Source of the DNA: an uncultured Bacilli bacterium
Lineage (GTDB): Bacteria > Bacillota_I > Bacilli_A > RF39 > UBA660
DNA: 36,809 nt
Reading direction: 5' to 3'
NCBI GenBank assembly: GCA_944329375.1
Contig: CALVIB010000011.1
Span: 1 to 36,809 of the forward strand
Position numbers and translations under genes: made by a program. Numbering within the stretch: the stretch's first letter is position 1; each line of letters starts with the position of its first letter. This document shows, in pieces, positions 5,954 through 14,262 of the stretch. Below the pieces are notes generated by a model. The model was not told the origin of the DNA and ran no database searches. It saw nothing but the letters and a program-made list of their open reading frames with translations.

Positions 5954-7992
5954 TTTTGCCCTCCTTTTATTACTTCAGCTGATTCCTTGGTCTTTTTAAT
6001 TAAATCATGCACAATTATATCATTAGAAACAGCTATTTCTTTTTCTGCTCGAACTGTGTATTTTGATATATAGTCCTTACTTATAACTGAAGCTTCATCA
6101 AAGATGATTGCTTCACCATTTTGACTATCATAATACATTTTATCTGTAATCCAGTTACCATTAGGGAATACAACAAAATGGTCATTTGTACTAAAGACAT
6201 CATGGCCTAAGGCATAAGGGTCTTCAATACCTAACATATTACCCAATGTTGGAAGCACATCGTACATTCCAGTAACAGTTTTTATTTCTTTATTTATTTT
6301 TTTCTTTAATGCTTTATCTTTAGTCCAAATAATAAATGGAACTTTTCTATTTAATTCATAATCGTATTTAGTAAATTCTTTATACTCTGGGTCATTTTTT
6401 GAGCGTTTAGAATCTGTTTCTGAATTATAGTTATAATAGTAATCATATTCTCCTCTTTTTATTTTAGCATCATGGTCACCATATATAACTAAAACGGTAT
6501 CTTCTAATAATCCTTCTTTATCTAATTCTTCAACAAATTCCCCTATCGCTTCATCAGCATAATGAGCGGTTGTAAAATATTTTCCTAAAGTTGTGTTTTT
6601 CAAATAGTCATTTACCACTTCTGTTTTTTGACCAGTTATTTCATCAGTCTTAGTATATTTATATGTTAAATCTAAAGTGTCTTCAAATCCTTCAAATGGT
6701 GTATGGTTTGTAAGCATTATCAATACCCCGTAATATTTATCATATTTTTCAGAAATTGTTTTTATTTTTTGAACTGATTGCTTGAAAAATGATTTGTCTG
6801 ATAGGCCTAGTCCAACCATATCATCTAATTTATAGTCTTTGTCATAGTAATAGAATCGGTCATATCCTAATTGTTTATGCATAACTTCTCTATTCCACAT
6901 GTTACCTTTATTTGCATGCATACTAAATACATAATAATCTTCTTCTTTTAGAAATTTTTGGATTGATGGGTATTCTCTATCCCAATAGCTGACAAAGACT
7001 GTACCACTACTTGCTGGAAGTAATGATGTACTATAAGTAAATTCTGTATCACTACTAGTTCCAACACTTTCTTGTGAATAGAAGTTTGAAAAATACATAC
7101 CTTCTTCAGACAGTTTTTTTAGGTTTGGAGCAATTGCTTGTCCATTAATTTCAGTATTTAATAAATAATTTTGCATACTTTCAGCATGAATTACTATGAC
7201 ATTTTTATCTTTAAATATATTTGTATATTCATTATCTTTATGTTCTTCTTTGTTTTCCTCATAATATTCACGAAATTCTTTAGCTGCGGTGTCATAACCA
7301 AATAATGGGCTTATTTGCGGCTTTAGACTAGCAATTAAATCGTTTCCTTGATATGTATATATACCAAATTTCATGACTACATATTCTCGATTCCACTGTT
7401 TATATAATCTACTAATATCTGTCCCTGTTAAAGTGGAAACAAAGAAACCTAAAACAATAGTTGCGGCTACTAAAACTTTTAAGACTGCTACTTTTGGCTT
7501 TTCTTTGATTCTTAATTTTTTATAATAACCTTGTTTTAAAAGTTTTCTATGAACAAAAATTAATGTTATAGGTGCCCAAATATAACATAAGTCTTTTATT
7601 TCCATTATTGTTCCTAAAGCATCGCTTACACCAGCTAATTGAAGAGATGTAGCTAAAAGTGAAAACGATGTAAATGAGATATAGTTTGTATAGTAAACCG
7701 AATTAATTAAACAAGTTAAAGTAAATATTACCGACCAAACTATATAATATTTAAATCTATTTTTAGGTTTAAAGAAATAAGCTAAAGACCCAACAAATAG
7801 AATAAATGCCAAATCGGCTAAAATTGGTGATATAGCTGTGTAATTTTTTACTGTTAAAAATCGAATTAAACAACCATTAATTAAAGAGGTTGCAATAAAT
7901 GTTGTAAATAAAATATTGTTATGAAAAAAATATACTATATTATCTTTTGTTTTTTTTAAAACGCCTATTAGTTTGTGGCCAAATTTTTTCAT
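5950..7992 (-). CDS. LTA synthase-type membrane sulfatase-fold enzyme
   Basis: Polyglycerolphosphate or related polymer synthase acting outside the membrane. The 680-residue protein has about five membrane helices in residues 25-190 and then a large extracellular sulfatase-fold domain from about 255. The metal and nucleophile residues of LtaS are all visible: Glu271 in HAESMQN, Thr312 in SVGTSSDTEF (the nucleophile), Asp506-His507 in YGDHDAK; NHTPFEG at 429 is another family motif. LtaS transfers glycerol phosphate from phosphatidylglycerol to growing lipoteichoic acid. The C-terminus ends with a helical tail. Phosphoethanolamine or phosphoglycerol transferases share the fold, so substrate is not certain. 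A small membrane protein is coupled downstream, and an extended -10 promoter is at 8016-8021. Confidence 0.88.
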   Translation of the reverse strand: MKKFGHKLIGVLKKTKDNIVYFFHNNILFTTFIATSLINGCLIRFLTVKNYTAISPILADLAFILFVGSLAYFFKPKNRFKYYIVWSVIFTLTCLINSVYYTNYISFTSFSLLATSLQLAGVSDALGTIMEIKDLCYIWAPITLIFVHRKLLKQGYYKKLRIKEKPKVAVLKVLVAATIVLGFFVSTLTGTDISRLYKQWNREYVVMKFGIYTYQGNDLIASLKPQISPLFGYDTAAKEFREYYEENKEEHKDNEYTNIFKDKNVIVIHAESMQNYLLNTEINGQAIAPNLKKLSEEGMYFSNFYSQESVGTSSDTEFTYSTSLLPASSGTVFVSYWDREYPSIQKFLKEEDYYVFSMHANKGNMWNREVMHKQLGYDRFYYYDKDYKLDDMVGLGLSDKSFFKQSVQKIKTISEKYDKYYGVLIMLTNHTPFEGFEDTLDLTYKYTKTDEITGQKTEVVNDYLKNTTLGKYFTTAHYADEAIGEFVEELDKEGLLEDTVLVIYGDHDAKIKRGEYDYYYNYNSETDSKRSKNDPEYKEFTKYDYELNRKVPFIIWTKDKALKKKINKEIKTVTGMYDVLPTLGNMLGIEDPYALGHDVFSTNDHFVVFPNGNWITDKMYYDSQNGEAIIFDEASVISKDYISKYTVRAEKEIAVSNDIIVHDLIKKTKESAEVIKGGQK

Positions 7993-8015
7993 ATTTCACC
8001 TCAATTACTTTTAAT

Positions 8016-8021
8016 ATTATA
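8016..8021 (-). promoter_or_regulatory. Extended -10 of the LtaS-type gene
   Basis: TATAAT on the minus strand preceded by TGC, 24 bases before the start codon. The -35 position holds only a T run, so promoter strength would depend on the extended -10. The ribosome site TTGAGGTGA follows. Confidence 0.6.
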
Positions 8022-8030
8022 GCACTTTTT

Positions 8031-8061
8031 GAAAATAAAAAAAAGTATTTTGAGTACTTTT
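8031..8061 (-). terminator. A/T-rich terminator before the LtaS-type gene
   Basis: On the minus strand AAAAGTA (8055-8061) pairs with TACTTTT (8041-8047) across a seven-base loop and runs into TTTTATTTT. It would stop transcription from yihY just before the LtaS-type promoter. Confidence 0.6.
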
Positions 8062-8075
8062 AAATCATTTGAAAA

Positions 8076-8191
8076 GTGGCTTAATTAAGCCACTAGGAAA
8101 CTATTACCTTTTAATACTTATTATGATTAAATAATCATTAAAGTACTAGTAGTCTGTGGGTAAGCATATATCGGTAATAATATATATGCCC
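8076..8191. other. Cluster of three inverted repeats between yihY and the LtaS-type gene
   Basis: Besides the terminator at 8031-8061, this 200-base gap holds a perfect 18-bp palindrome GTGGCTTAATTAAGCCAC (8076-8093), a stem of TACTT (8115-8119) plus ATGATTA (8123-8129) with TAATCAT (8132-8138) and AAGTA (8141-8145), and a stem of GCATATAT (8164-8171) with ATATATGC (8182-8189). The last lies directly behind the yihY stop codon. They could be stacked 3' structures of yihY or a small structured RNA. I could not match the sequence to a riboswitch class I know. Confidence 0.45.
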
Positions 8192-8201
8192 AATAATTAT
8201 T

Positions 8202-9035
8202 TTATGATTTTTTTAATTTATTATTCTCTTTTTTAAATAAATTATATTCATCTGCGTTTATGGCTATGCCCATAACAAATATGTATGTTAAAATATAAAC
8301 CCAAATCATCATAACAATTATTCCTGATATACTGCCATAAAATAAGCTGTAATTGGCAATATTTGACACATAATATGAATATACAGATGTGGTTATTATC
8401 CAGCACACGGTTGTGAAAAGTGCGCCTTTATTCATAAATTTACTAGATATTTTTTCATCTGGGGATATTGTATATATAATTTTCAAAATCCAAAATATTA
8501 ATACAAATGCGATAGGCCATTTTAATAAAACAAAGATAAAATATATATTATTACTAATGGAAGAAAAAAACTCCAATTCTAATAATTTGTTAATAATTAA
8601 ATTACCGTATGCTAATACAACAAAAATAAATACAAATAGAAACATTAAAAGGATTATCATAAAGAAAGCTTTAACTCTATCTTTTATATAATCATCATCT
8701 TTTATATTATATAATTCATTTGAGGTCACGATTATTGAATAAGTACCGTTAGATACTAAAATAAAACCAATTATCATAAAGAAAAGTACATTTCCAGTGA
8801 TATGATTGTTTTCAACGAATGGTAATATTATTTGCATGACATTTTCTGGAACAAATTTATTTAGTGTATCAATAAATGGCTCTATGAAAAACAACATTTT
8901 AGAACCAATATATCCAAATAAAGTTAAAAGAGGAAAAATAGCTAAAACGAGAAAAAAGGCTAATTGACCTGGTAATATTTTCATTTCTGGCCTAGTTATC
9001 AGATTGAAAATTCTTCTTAAATATGATTTAATCAT
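8202..9035 (-). CDS. YihY/BrkB family membrane protein
   Basis: A 277-residue integral membrane protein of the YihY/virulence factor BrkB family, once misnamed RNase BN. It begins with the family features LITRPEMKILPGQLAFF and LAIFPLLTLFGYIGS; about six hydrophobic segments follow, with GSISGIIVMMIWVYILTYIF near the end, cited here for the SGIIxxMxWxY signature. Length is normal. Function is poorly defined; roles in transport or envelope integrity have been proposed. It is the last gene of a likely operon with the GGDEF protein (23 bases upstream) and the membrane protein before that. The close spacing suggests a shared transcript from upstream of 11537. Confidence 0.88.
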   Translation of the reverse strand: MIKSYLRRIFNLITRPEMKILPGQLAFFLVLAIFPLLTLFGYIGSKMLFFIEPFIDTLNKFVPENVMQIILPFVENNHITGNVLFFMIIGFILVSNGTYSIIVTSNELYNIKDDDYIKDRVKAFFMIILLMFLFVFIFVVLAYGNLIINKLLELEFFSSISNNIYFIFVLLKWPIAFVLIFWILKIIYTISPDEKISSKFMNKGALFTTVCWIITTSVYSYYVSNIANYSLFYGSISGIIVMMIWVYILTYIFVMGIAINADEYNLFKKENNKLKKS

Positions 9036-9058
9036 ACCAATTCTCCTTTTCTTTTTAG

Positions 9059-11077
9059 CTATTTTATTTCATCTTTATTATTACGCATATCTAATGTTGC
9101 TTCATTAATAGCATCATCAATGGTTTTAATTTCATCTACTATCATACTATAACCAATAGCAGCGCCAAATCCATGAGATAATCCTTTAAATTCTTTATTT
9201 AATTTTCTTATATATGTGACAACACTTTTTTCATCATGACCAACTATAAATATTAAAAATTCATTTCCATTTGTTCTTAAAATTTCACTTCCACTTAGTT
9301 GATGATTAATTAATATACTTGCAGCTTCAATAATAACTTTATCGCCTTCTGCATGACCAAAATTATCGTTAATGTATGCAATATTATTTAAATCTATAAT
9401 AATTATAGATTGTGGATATGCTTCACTACTATCCCAAGTATTCATATGGTCATTTAAATAGTTACGGTTTTTTAGTGATGTAAGTGTATCTATATATCTA
9501 AGTTTATCTGTTTTAGATAATTTACTATTTATTTTTTTCTTTTTTCCAAATAATATTTTTGTAATTATACCGGCAATAGCTAATAAAACTATTGCGATAC
9601 AGCTTAAAATTAATTGTAAATTTTTGTTATTATTATTTGCTAAAAGAAGGTTTTTATAACTCTCATTTATTAATTCTTTAGTATTTATAAACGAAAGGTA
9701 AAAATCAAACAATTCATTTAAGTCTTTTGATGTTTTGGTAATAAATCCATAATTGTTTTCTATATCTAAGGTTTGAAGATTTTTATAATTTTTTAAATTT
9801 GTTCTTACATAATAATCGTAGGCATATTCATCGATTGCAGCTACATCAGATGATTTTATTTCATCGATTAAATTATTTATGTTATTAAATTGTTTTGTTT
9901 TAATATTATTTGATTTCAGAAATTTATTTATCTTACTATTTTTGATTGTTAATACTGTTATATCTTTTAATGATGAAGCATTATTAACTATTAAATCTGT
10001 ATCTTTATCAGTAATAATAGCTACTTTACTATCATATATTGGTATTGTTTTGAATGTGTCTTTTAATTGATTACTAAAATTATTAAAGGCTATATCAATT
10101 TTATTTTCGTTAAAATCTTTAAGCATATTTTCTATTGATGAATATTGTTTATAATCTATTTCGATATCTATTGTTTGAGCGAAATCATTAATTATTTCAT
10201 GATTAAACCCTTGCAATTTACCATTTAGATTAACATCATAAGGGGTGTTTGTAACAAAGCCATAATTATATCTTTTACTTCTAAATTCTGTTTGTGTTTT
10301 TTCAGAGATGTTTTTATATTCAAAATAAGCGTTAGATAAATAATTATTAAATGATTTTTCAGCATCATTATTTTTCCATTTATTAAAATATTTTGTCAAT
10401 ATTTTGTTTAGTCTATCATTATCTCCTAATTTTATAATATAATTTATTTTATATTCTGTTATATTATAAGCTATATACATGTTATCTGATTTTAAAATAT
10501 CTTCTAGATAATCCAATCTTGGTAATATGATTGCATTTACTTCGTTATTTTTTAAAGCATTTATAAGGGAATTTTCATCATTATATTCTTTGTAAGTTAA
10601 ATTTACTGACCTTGTCAAATATTCTTCTATTTTTTTTAAATCTTTATTTAATACTCCAACATTTAAATCTTTAATTTCATCAACATCATTATAATATGTT
10701 TTTTTGTTAGTGATTAAAATATAGTTATCTTGATAAAGAACTAAGTCATTTGAAGTGATATTTTCTTTTTTTACTAAGGCATAATCGGTCTGGGGATTAT
10801 TTCCTGTTTCATATGATAATTTATTAAATTCTAAATCTGTATCATTTTCTAAGGCATTTAAAAAATCAAATAATAAACCACTTCCATTATCACTAATGAT
10901 TGGAATGTTATTTGGTGCTGAAAAGTCTATAACATTATTTTTGTTATCTTCAATCCATTTTTTTTCTATAACTGTTAAGGTAGTATTTTGGTCTTCTTTA
11001 GTAAAAAAACGGACTATGCCGATAGACCCTAAGATTAAAATAACAACTATGGCAATAATTCCGGTTTTTTTATTCAC
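9059..11077 (-). CDS. Dual substrate-binding-domain sensor with degenerate GGDEF domain
   Basis: Membrane signalling protein of 672 residues. It has a membrane anchor at about 5-22, two tandem extracellular regions resembling SBP_bac_3-type solute-binding domains (about 35-255 and 268-480), a second membrane helix at about 487-510, then a cytoplasmic GGDEF-family domain (527-672) with DTLTSLKNRNYL and DLNNIAYINDNFGHAEGD. The active-site motif reads NGNEF (about 603-607) instead of GGDEF: the first Gly and the catalytic acid are replaced. Diguanylate cyclase activity is therefore doubtful; it may bind nucleotide or act as a scaffold. GTG 11075-11077 is chosen because it overlaps the preceding gene's stop region and has a GAGG site upstream; a longer frame to 11134 would run deep into the preceding gene. 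Co-transcribed with its neighbours. Confidence 0.8.
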   Translation of the reverse strand: MNKKTGIIAIVVILILGSIGIVRFFTKEDQNTTLTVIEKKWIEDNKNNVIDFSAPNNIPIISDNGSGLLFDFLNALENDTDLEFNKLSYETGNNPQTDYALVKKENITSNDLVLYQDNYILITNKKTYYNDVDEIKDLNVGVLNKDLKKIEEYLTRSVNLTYKEYNDENSLINALKNNEVNAIILPRLDYLEDILKSDNMYIAYNITEYKINYIIKLGDNDRLNKILTKYFNKWKNNDAEKSFNNYLSNAYFEYKNISEKTQTEFRSKRYNYGFVTNTPYDVNLNGKLQGFNHEIINDFAQTIDIEIDYKQYSSIENMLKDFNENKIDIAFNNFSNQLKDTFKTIPIYDSKVAIITDKDTDLIVNNASSLKDITVLTIKNSKINKFLKSNNIKTKQFNNINNLIDEIKSSDVAAIDEYAYDYYVRTNLKNYKNLQTLDIENNYGFITKTSKDLNELFDFYLSFINTKELINESYKNLLLANNNNKNLQLILSCIAIVLLAIAGIITKILFGKKKKINSKLSKTDKLRYIDTLTSLKNRNYLNDHMNTWDSSEAYPQSIIIIDLNNIAYINDNFGHAEGDKVIIEAASILINHQLSGSEILRTNGNEFLIFIVGHDEKSVVTYIRKLNKEFKGLSHGFGAAIGYSMIVDEIKTIDDAINEATLDMRNNKDEIK

Positions 11078-11537
11078 TAGTTTCAACCTCACTTCCAAAT
11101 TCAAATTTATCTTCTGTCTTATGTTTATATCCAACTATTGGATAATTATCATTTTCTTCTTCTGTATCAATTAAAATTTGAATATCATAATATTCTTTAT
11201 TTTTGTCAGATATTTTTTCTAATAGGATATCACTTAATTTTTTTGCATCTTCTTTATTCATTTCAGCTGATACAGTGATTATGAAATTCAAAATACGGCC
11301 TTCATTATGATACTCTACATCTGATACCATTTTATTTTCTTTTATAGTACTTTTGATGTCATTAATAACAGAAGAAGATATTTTATGTTCTTCAATTCCT
11401 TCTAAACGGTCTCCATATTTATTATTACTAAAAACTGGAATAATAAATAACCAAATTATTATTATAATAAATAATATTAAAATTGAAATTCCTCCAATTA
11501 AACATTGCTTTTTATGATTTTTTATAAAATTTTTCAT
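11070..11537 (-). CDS. Membrane-anchored extracellular protein of unknown function
   Basis: Not recognised. The 155-residue protein has a basic N-terminus (KNFIKNHKKQ), one membrane segment at about 13-35 and an extracellular domain of about 110 residues. That domain alternates strands and helices (for example VSDVEYHNEGRILNFIITVS, then NKEDAKKLSDILLEKIS), a pattern reminiscent of small ferredoxin-like folds. It begins the operon that continues with the dual-sensor GGDEF protein, whose GTG start lies inside its last codons, and with yihY. Tight coupling suggests it works with the sensor, perhaps as an extracellular partner; this is inference. Confidence 0.7.
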   Translation of the reverse strand: MKNFIKNHKKQCLIGGISILILFIIIIIWLFIIPVFSNNKYGDRLEGIEEHKISSSVINDIKSTIKENKMVSDVEYHNEGRILNFIITVSAEMNKEDAKKLSDILLEKISDKNKEYYDIQILIDTEEENDNYPIVGYKHKTEDKFEFGSEVETSE

Positions 11538-11601
11538 TATATCACCTCAAAATATTATACTCTAATTAACTATATTTTTCAAATTTATGTTTTTATAACT
11601 G

Positions 11602-11982
11602 TTATTTTTCTTTGGTTGATGAATTATAATTATAGGTAAATTGTTTAATACTACTATTATATTTAATTTCAATGTTACCAGTTAAATTTTTACTACTATT
11701 ACGAGGGTCTTTTATTTCATCATTTGAAATATATCCTTCTTCTAAAAGTTCTTTAACTGGCAAATAATATACTGAACCATCAGTTTTTAAAAGATTTGAA
11801 TTATCAATACTCCATGTTTTTGCGGCTTTTTCAATAATTGCAATTTGATTATTATAAGAATTGGTTTTAACATTTCTAATAACTGAATTAATGGCTGGAT
11901 AAACAATTAAAGCAATAAGCCCTAAAATGGCTACTATAGTAATTAACTCAACCAAAGTAAACCCCTGTCTATCCTCTTTCAT
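11602..11982 (-). CDS. Type IV pilin-like / pseudopilin protein
   Basis: A 126-residue protein with a perfect prepilin N-terminus: short basic leader MKEDRQG, cleavage site before Phe8, FTLVEL with Glu at mature position 5, then a hydrophobic helix (ITIVAILGLIALIVYPAI). The soluble part is small, like ComGC or competence pseudopilins and small gut Firmicutes pilins. Maturation needs a prepilin peptidase of the PilD/ComC kind, and assembly needs an ATPase and platform protein; none is in the window, so this is an orphan as far as can be seen. It has its own consensus promoter (12004-12032) divergent from the U32-family gene. Export and assembly partners must be elsewhere if it is functional. 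Confidence 0.85.
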   Translation of the reverse strand: MKEDRQGFTLVELITIVAILGLIALIVYPAINSVIRNVKTNSYNNQIAIIEKAAKTWSIDNSNLLKTDGSVYYLPVKELLEEGYISNDEIKDPRNSSKNLTGNIEIKYNSSIKQFTYNYNSSTKEK

Positions 11983-12003
11983 TCTATCACCTATTCTATT
12001 TAA

Positions 12004-12032
12004 ATTATAATGTAATTTATGTTTAAAGTCAA
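12004..12032 (-). promoter_or_regulatory. Pilin-like gene promoter
   Basis: Minus strand TTGACT (12027-12032), 17 bases, TATAAT (12004-12009). Its -35 overlaps the -35 region of the divergent U32 promoter, so the two could compete for polymerase. Confidence 0.85.
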
Positions 12033-12050
12033 CTAACTAAGTGGTATAAT
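12022..12050 (+). promoter_or_regulatory. U32-family gene promoter (extended -10)
   Basis: TATAAT at 12045-12050 is preceded by TGG; the matching -35 (TTTAAA, 12022-12027) is weak at a 17-base distance. It lies back to back with the pilin promoter. Confidence 0.65.
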
Positions 12051-12070
12051 ATTTGGTATTAGATTACTTA

Positions 12071-12098
12071 TTTTAAATATAAAATTTTATATTTAAAA
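12071..12098. repeat. Perfect 28-bp palindrome in the U32 leader
   Basis: The half-site TTTTAAATATAAAA (12071-12084) is followed directly by its exact reverse complement (12085-12098). It lies 21 bases after the -10 and 28 bases before the chosen start, so it is in the transcribed leader. It is made only of A and T, which makes chance symmetry more likely, but 28 perfect positions remain striking. Confidence 0.6.
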
Positions 12099-12126
12099 AG
12101 GCACTTTGAAAGAATTGGTGGTTTTT

Positions 12127-14217
12127 GTGAAAAAAGTAGAACTTTTAAGTCCCGCGGGTAATATGGAAACATTGATTTGTGCGATTAATAATGGGGCTGA
12201 TGCGATTTATGTTGGTGGTAAATTATTTAGTGCGAGAGCGTACGCTGATAATTTTTCAATGGATGAATTAAAAGAAGCTGTTAAGTATTGTCATTTATAT
12301 GGGGTAAAATTATATGTAACTGCTAATACGGTAATATTTGAAAATGAAATAGAGGGTTTTTTAAATTATATGAAATTCTTATATGAAATAGATGTGGATG
12401 CGGTAATAATGCAAGACCTTGGAATGATTAATCTTGTTAGAAAAATGATTCCTGATTTAGAAATTCATGCATCAACACAAATTAATTGCCATAATGATAA
12501 TAGTTTATGTTTGCTTTATGATATGGGAGTAACAAGAGCTGTTTTAGCTCGTGAAATGAGTTATGATGAAATTAAATCTTTAAAGTGTCCGATTGAAAAA
12601 GAAATATTTATTCATGGGGCTTTATGTGTATCTTATAGTGGTCAATGTCTTTTTAGTAGTTTAAATGGTGGTAGAAGTGGTAATAGAGGAAGTTGTAGCG
12701 GTCCTTGTAGATTACCTTATAAATTGTATGATGAAAAATCAGAAATTAAAACCAATGGCAAATATTTACTTAGTACTAAAGAATTATGTTCAGTTAATAA
12801 TATTAAAAAAATATTAGATTTAAATATTAGTAGTTTGAAAATTGAAGGAAGAATGAAAAGTCCAGAATATGTAGGCTATGTAACTAAAGTTTATAGAAGA
12901 CTTATTGATGAATATTATTTAGGGGAAAATCCTACTATTACAGAAGAAGAAATGTATAATTTGTTGACTCTTTTTAACAGGAAATTTACACAAGGATATT
13001 TATTTAATGATGATATTTACAATATTACAACTCCTAATCATTTAGGTTCGCCACTTGGTAAGGTAATTAAAGTTAATGATAACAAAATATATATTAAATT
13101 AAGTCATGATTTATTCCAAGAAGATGGTATAAGATTTTGTGAAAGTTATAAGGGAATGATTGTAAATAAGCTTTATGATGAAAATGGAAAATTAGTAAAT
13201 CACATAAATAAAGGAAATATTGCCATAGTAGATAATAAAGTTGGTCTTAAGAGTAAAGATAAGGTTAATAAAACTATTTCTAAAGATTTAATTTCAATGA
13301 TAAATAAAGTTAATACTAAAAAAATTCCTATTTCATTTAAGTTAAAGGCTTTAGTTAATCATCCTTTAGAATTATCTATAAATGATGGTATAAATAAAAT
13401 TACCCAAAAATCTATTATACTTGATAGAGCTAAAAATAAAACAATGACTAAAGAGGAAATATATTCTAAGTTAAATAAACTTGGCTCTACTCCATTTTAT
13501 TTAGATAAGTGCGATATTGAATTAGAGAATGTTTTTATTCCAATGAGTTATTTGAATGAACTTAGAAGACAAGTTTGTGCCCAACTCATTTCAAAAAGAA
13601 GTGAATGTAATAAAAAAATTGATTTTAAATATAAGAAAAAAATTATAGGTAAAAATAATGATTCTTGGAGTGTTTTAGTTAGAAATGAGAAACAATTAAG
13701 ATTGTATTTAGATAAATGCCGAATATATACAGAGGATTATAATTTATATTTAAAATATAAGAAACATAATGTATTTTATAAATTGCCAAGAGTAATGTCT
13801 AATTTTCCTAATTATATTAATGAAAAATTATTAGTAAGTGAACTTGGGGGAATTTATAAATATAGTAAAAATAATATAGTTATAGCTGATTATCCAATAA
13901 ATATTACTAATAGCGAAACTGTTAATTTTTTACATGATTTAGGCGTTATAATTTCCACTATTTCTCCAGAGATTCGTGATTTTACATTTGAAAAATATTG
14001 TTATCCCACAGAGAAAATTGTTTATGGTAAACCAGACCTTATGATACTGAAATCATTTATGAAAGATGGAAAATATTTAAAAAATAATAAAGAAAATTAT
14101 TTTCCAATTATTCATGGTAATTATACTACTATTTTACATCATCAAAATATTAATATTAAAAATTGTAAAGGTAGAATTCTTTTATTAGATGAAAAAGAAA
14201 TTCATGATTTTATTTAA
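12127..14217 (+). CDS. Peptidase U32 family protein, RlhA/YdcP-like
   Basis: U32-family proteins are radical-free, iron-sulfur dependent RNA or cofactor hydroxylation factors; the long members resemble RlhA (YdcP), which is needed for 5-hydroxycytidine in 23S rRNA. The 696-residue protein starts KKVELLSPAGNMETL and has the family motifs NGADAIYVG, SARAYADNF and the cysteine cluster in GALCVSYSGQC and GSCSGPCR (about residues 170-200), then LKIEGRMKSPEYV. The length beyond residue 400 fits the RlhA-type C-terminal extension. GTG 12127 has GGTGG five bases upstream and matches where homologues begin; a TTG at 12106 is the longer alternative. It stands alone between a divergent promoter and a strong terminator. 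Exact substrate is not proved. Confidence 0.88.
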   Translation: MKKVELLSPAGNMETLICAINNGADAIYVGGKLFSARAYADNFSMDELKEAVKYCHLYGVKLYVTANTVIFENEIEGFLNYMKFLYEIDVDAVIMQDLGMINLVRKMIPDLEIHASTQINCHNDNSLCLLYDMGVTRAVLAREMSYDEIKSLKCPIEKEIFIHGALCVSYSGQCLFSSLNGGRSGNRGSCSGPCRLPYKLYDEKSEIKTNGKYLLSTKELCSVNNIKKILDLNISSLKIEGRMKSPEYVGYVTKVYRRLIDEYYLGENPTITEEEMYNLLTLFNRKFTQGYLFNDDIYNITTPNHLGSPLGKVIKVNDNKIYIKLSHDLFQEDGIRFCESYKGMIVNKLYDENGKLVNHINKGNIAIVDNKVGLKSKDKVNKTISKDLISMINKVNTKKIPISFKLKALVNHPLELSINDGINKITQKSIILDRAKNKTMTKEEIYSKLNKLGSTPFYLDKCDIELENVFIPMSYLNELRRQVCAQLISKRSECNKKIDFKYKKKIIGKNNDSWSVLVRNEKQLRLYLDKCRIYTEDYNLYLKYKKHNVFYKLPRVMSNFPNYINEKLLVSELGGIYKYSKNNIVIADYPINITNSETVNFLHDLGVIISTISPEIRDFTFEKYCYPTEKIVYGKPDLMILKSFMKDGKYLKNNKENYFPIIHGNYTTILHHQNINIKNCKGRILLLDEKEIHDFI

Positions 14218-14221
14218 TATG

Positions 14222-14258
14222 AAAACCATGTTTCTATGTTTAAGAAACATGGTTTTTT
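14222..14258. terminator. Strong bidirectional terminator
   Basis: AAAACCATGTTTCT (14222-14235) and AGAAACATGGTTTT (14243-14256) form a perfect 14-bp stem with a seven-base loop, with T runs on both strands. It separates the convergent U32 and DUF5305-like genes. Confidence 0.95.
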
Positions 14259-14262
14259 ATTT

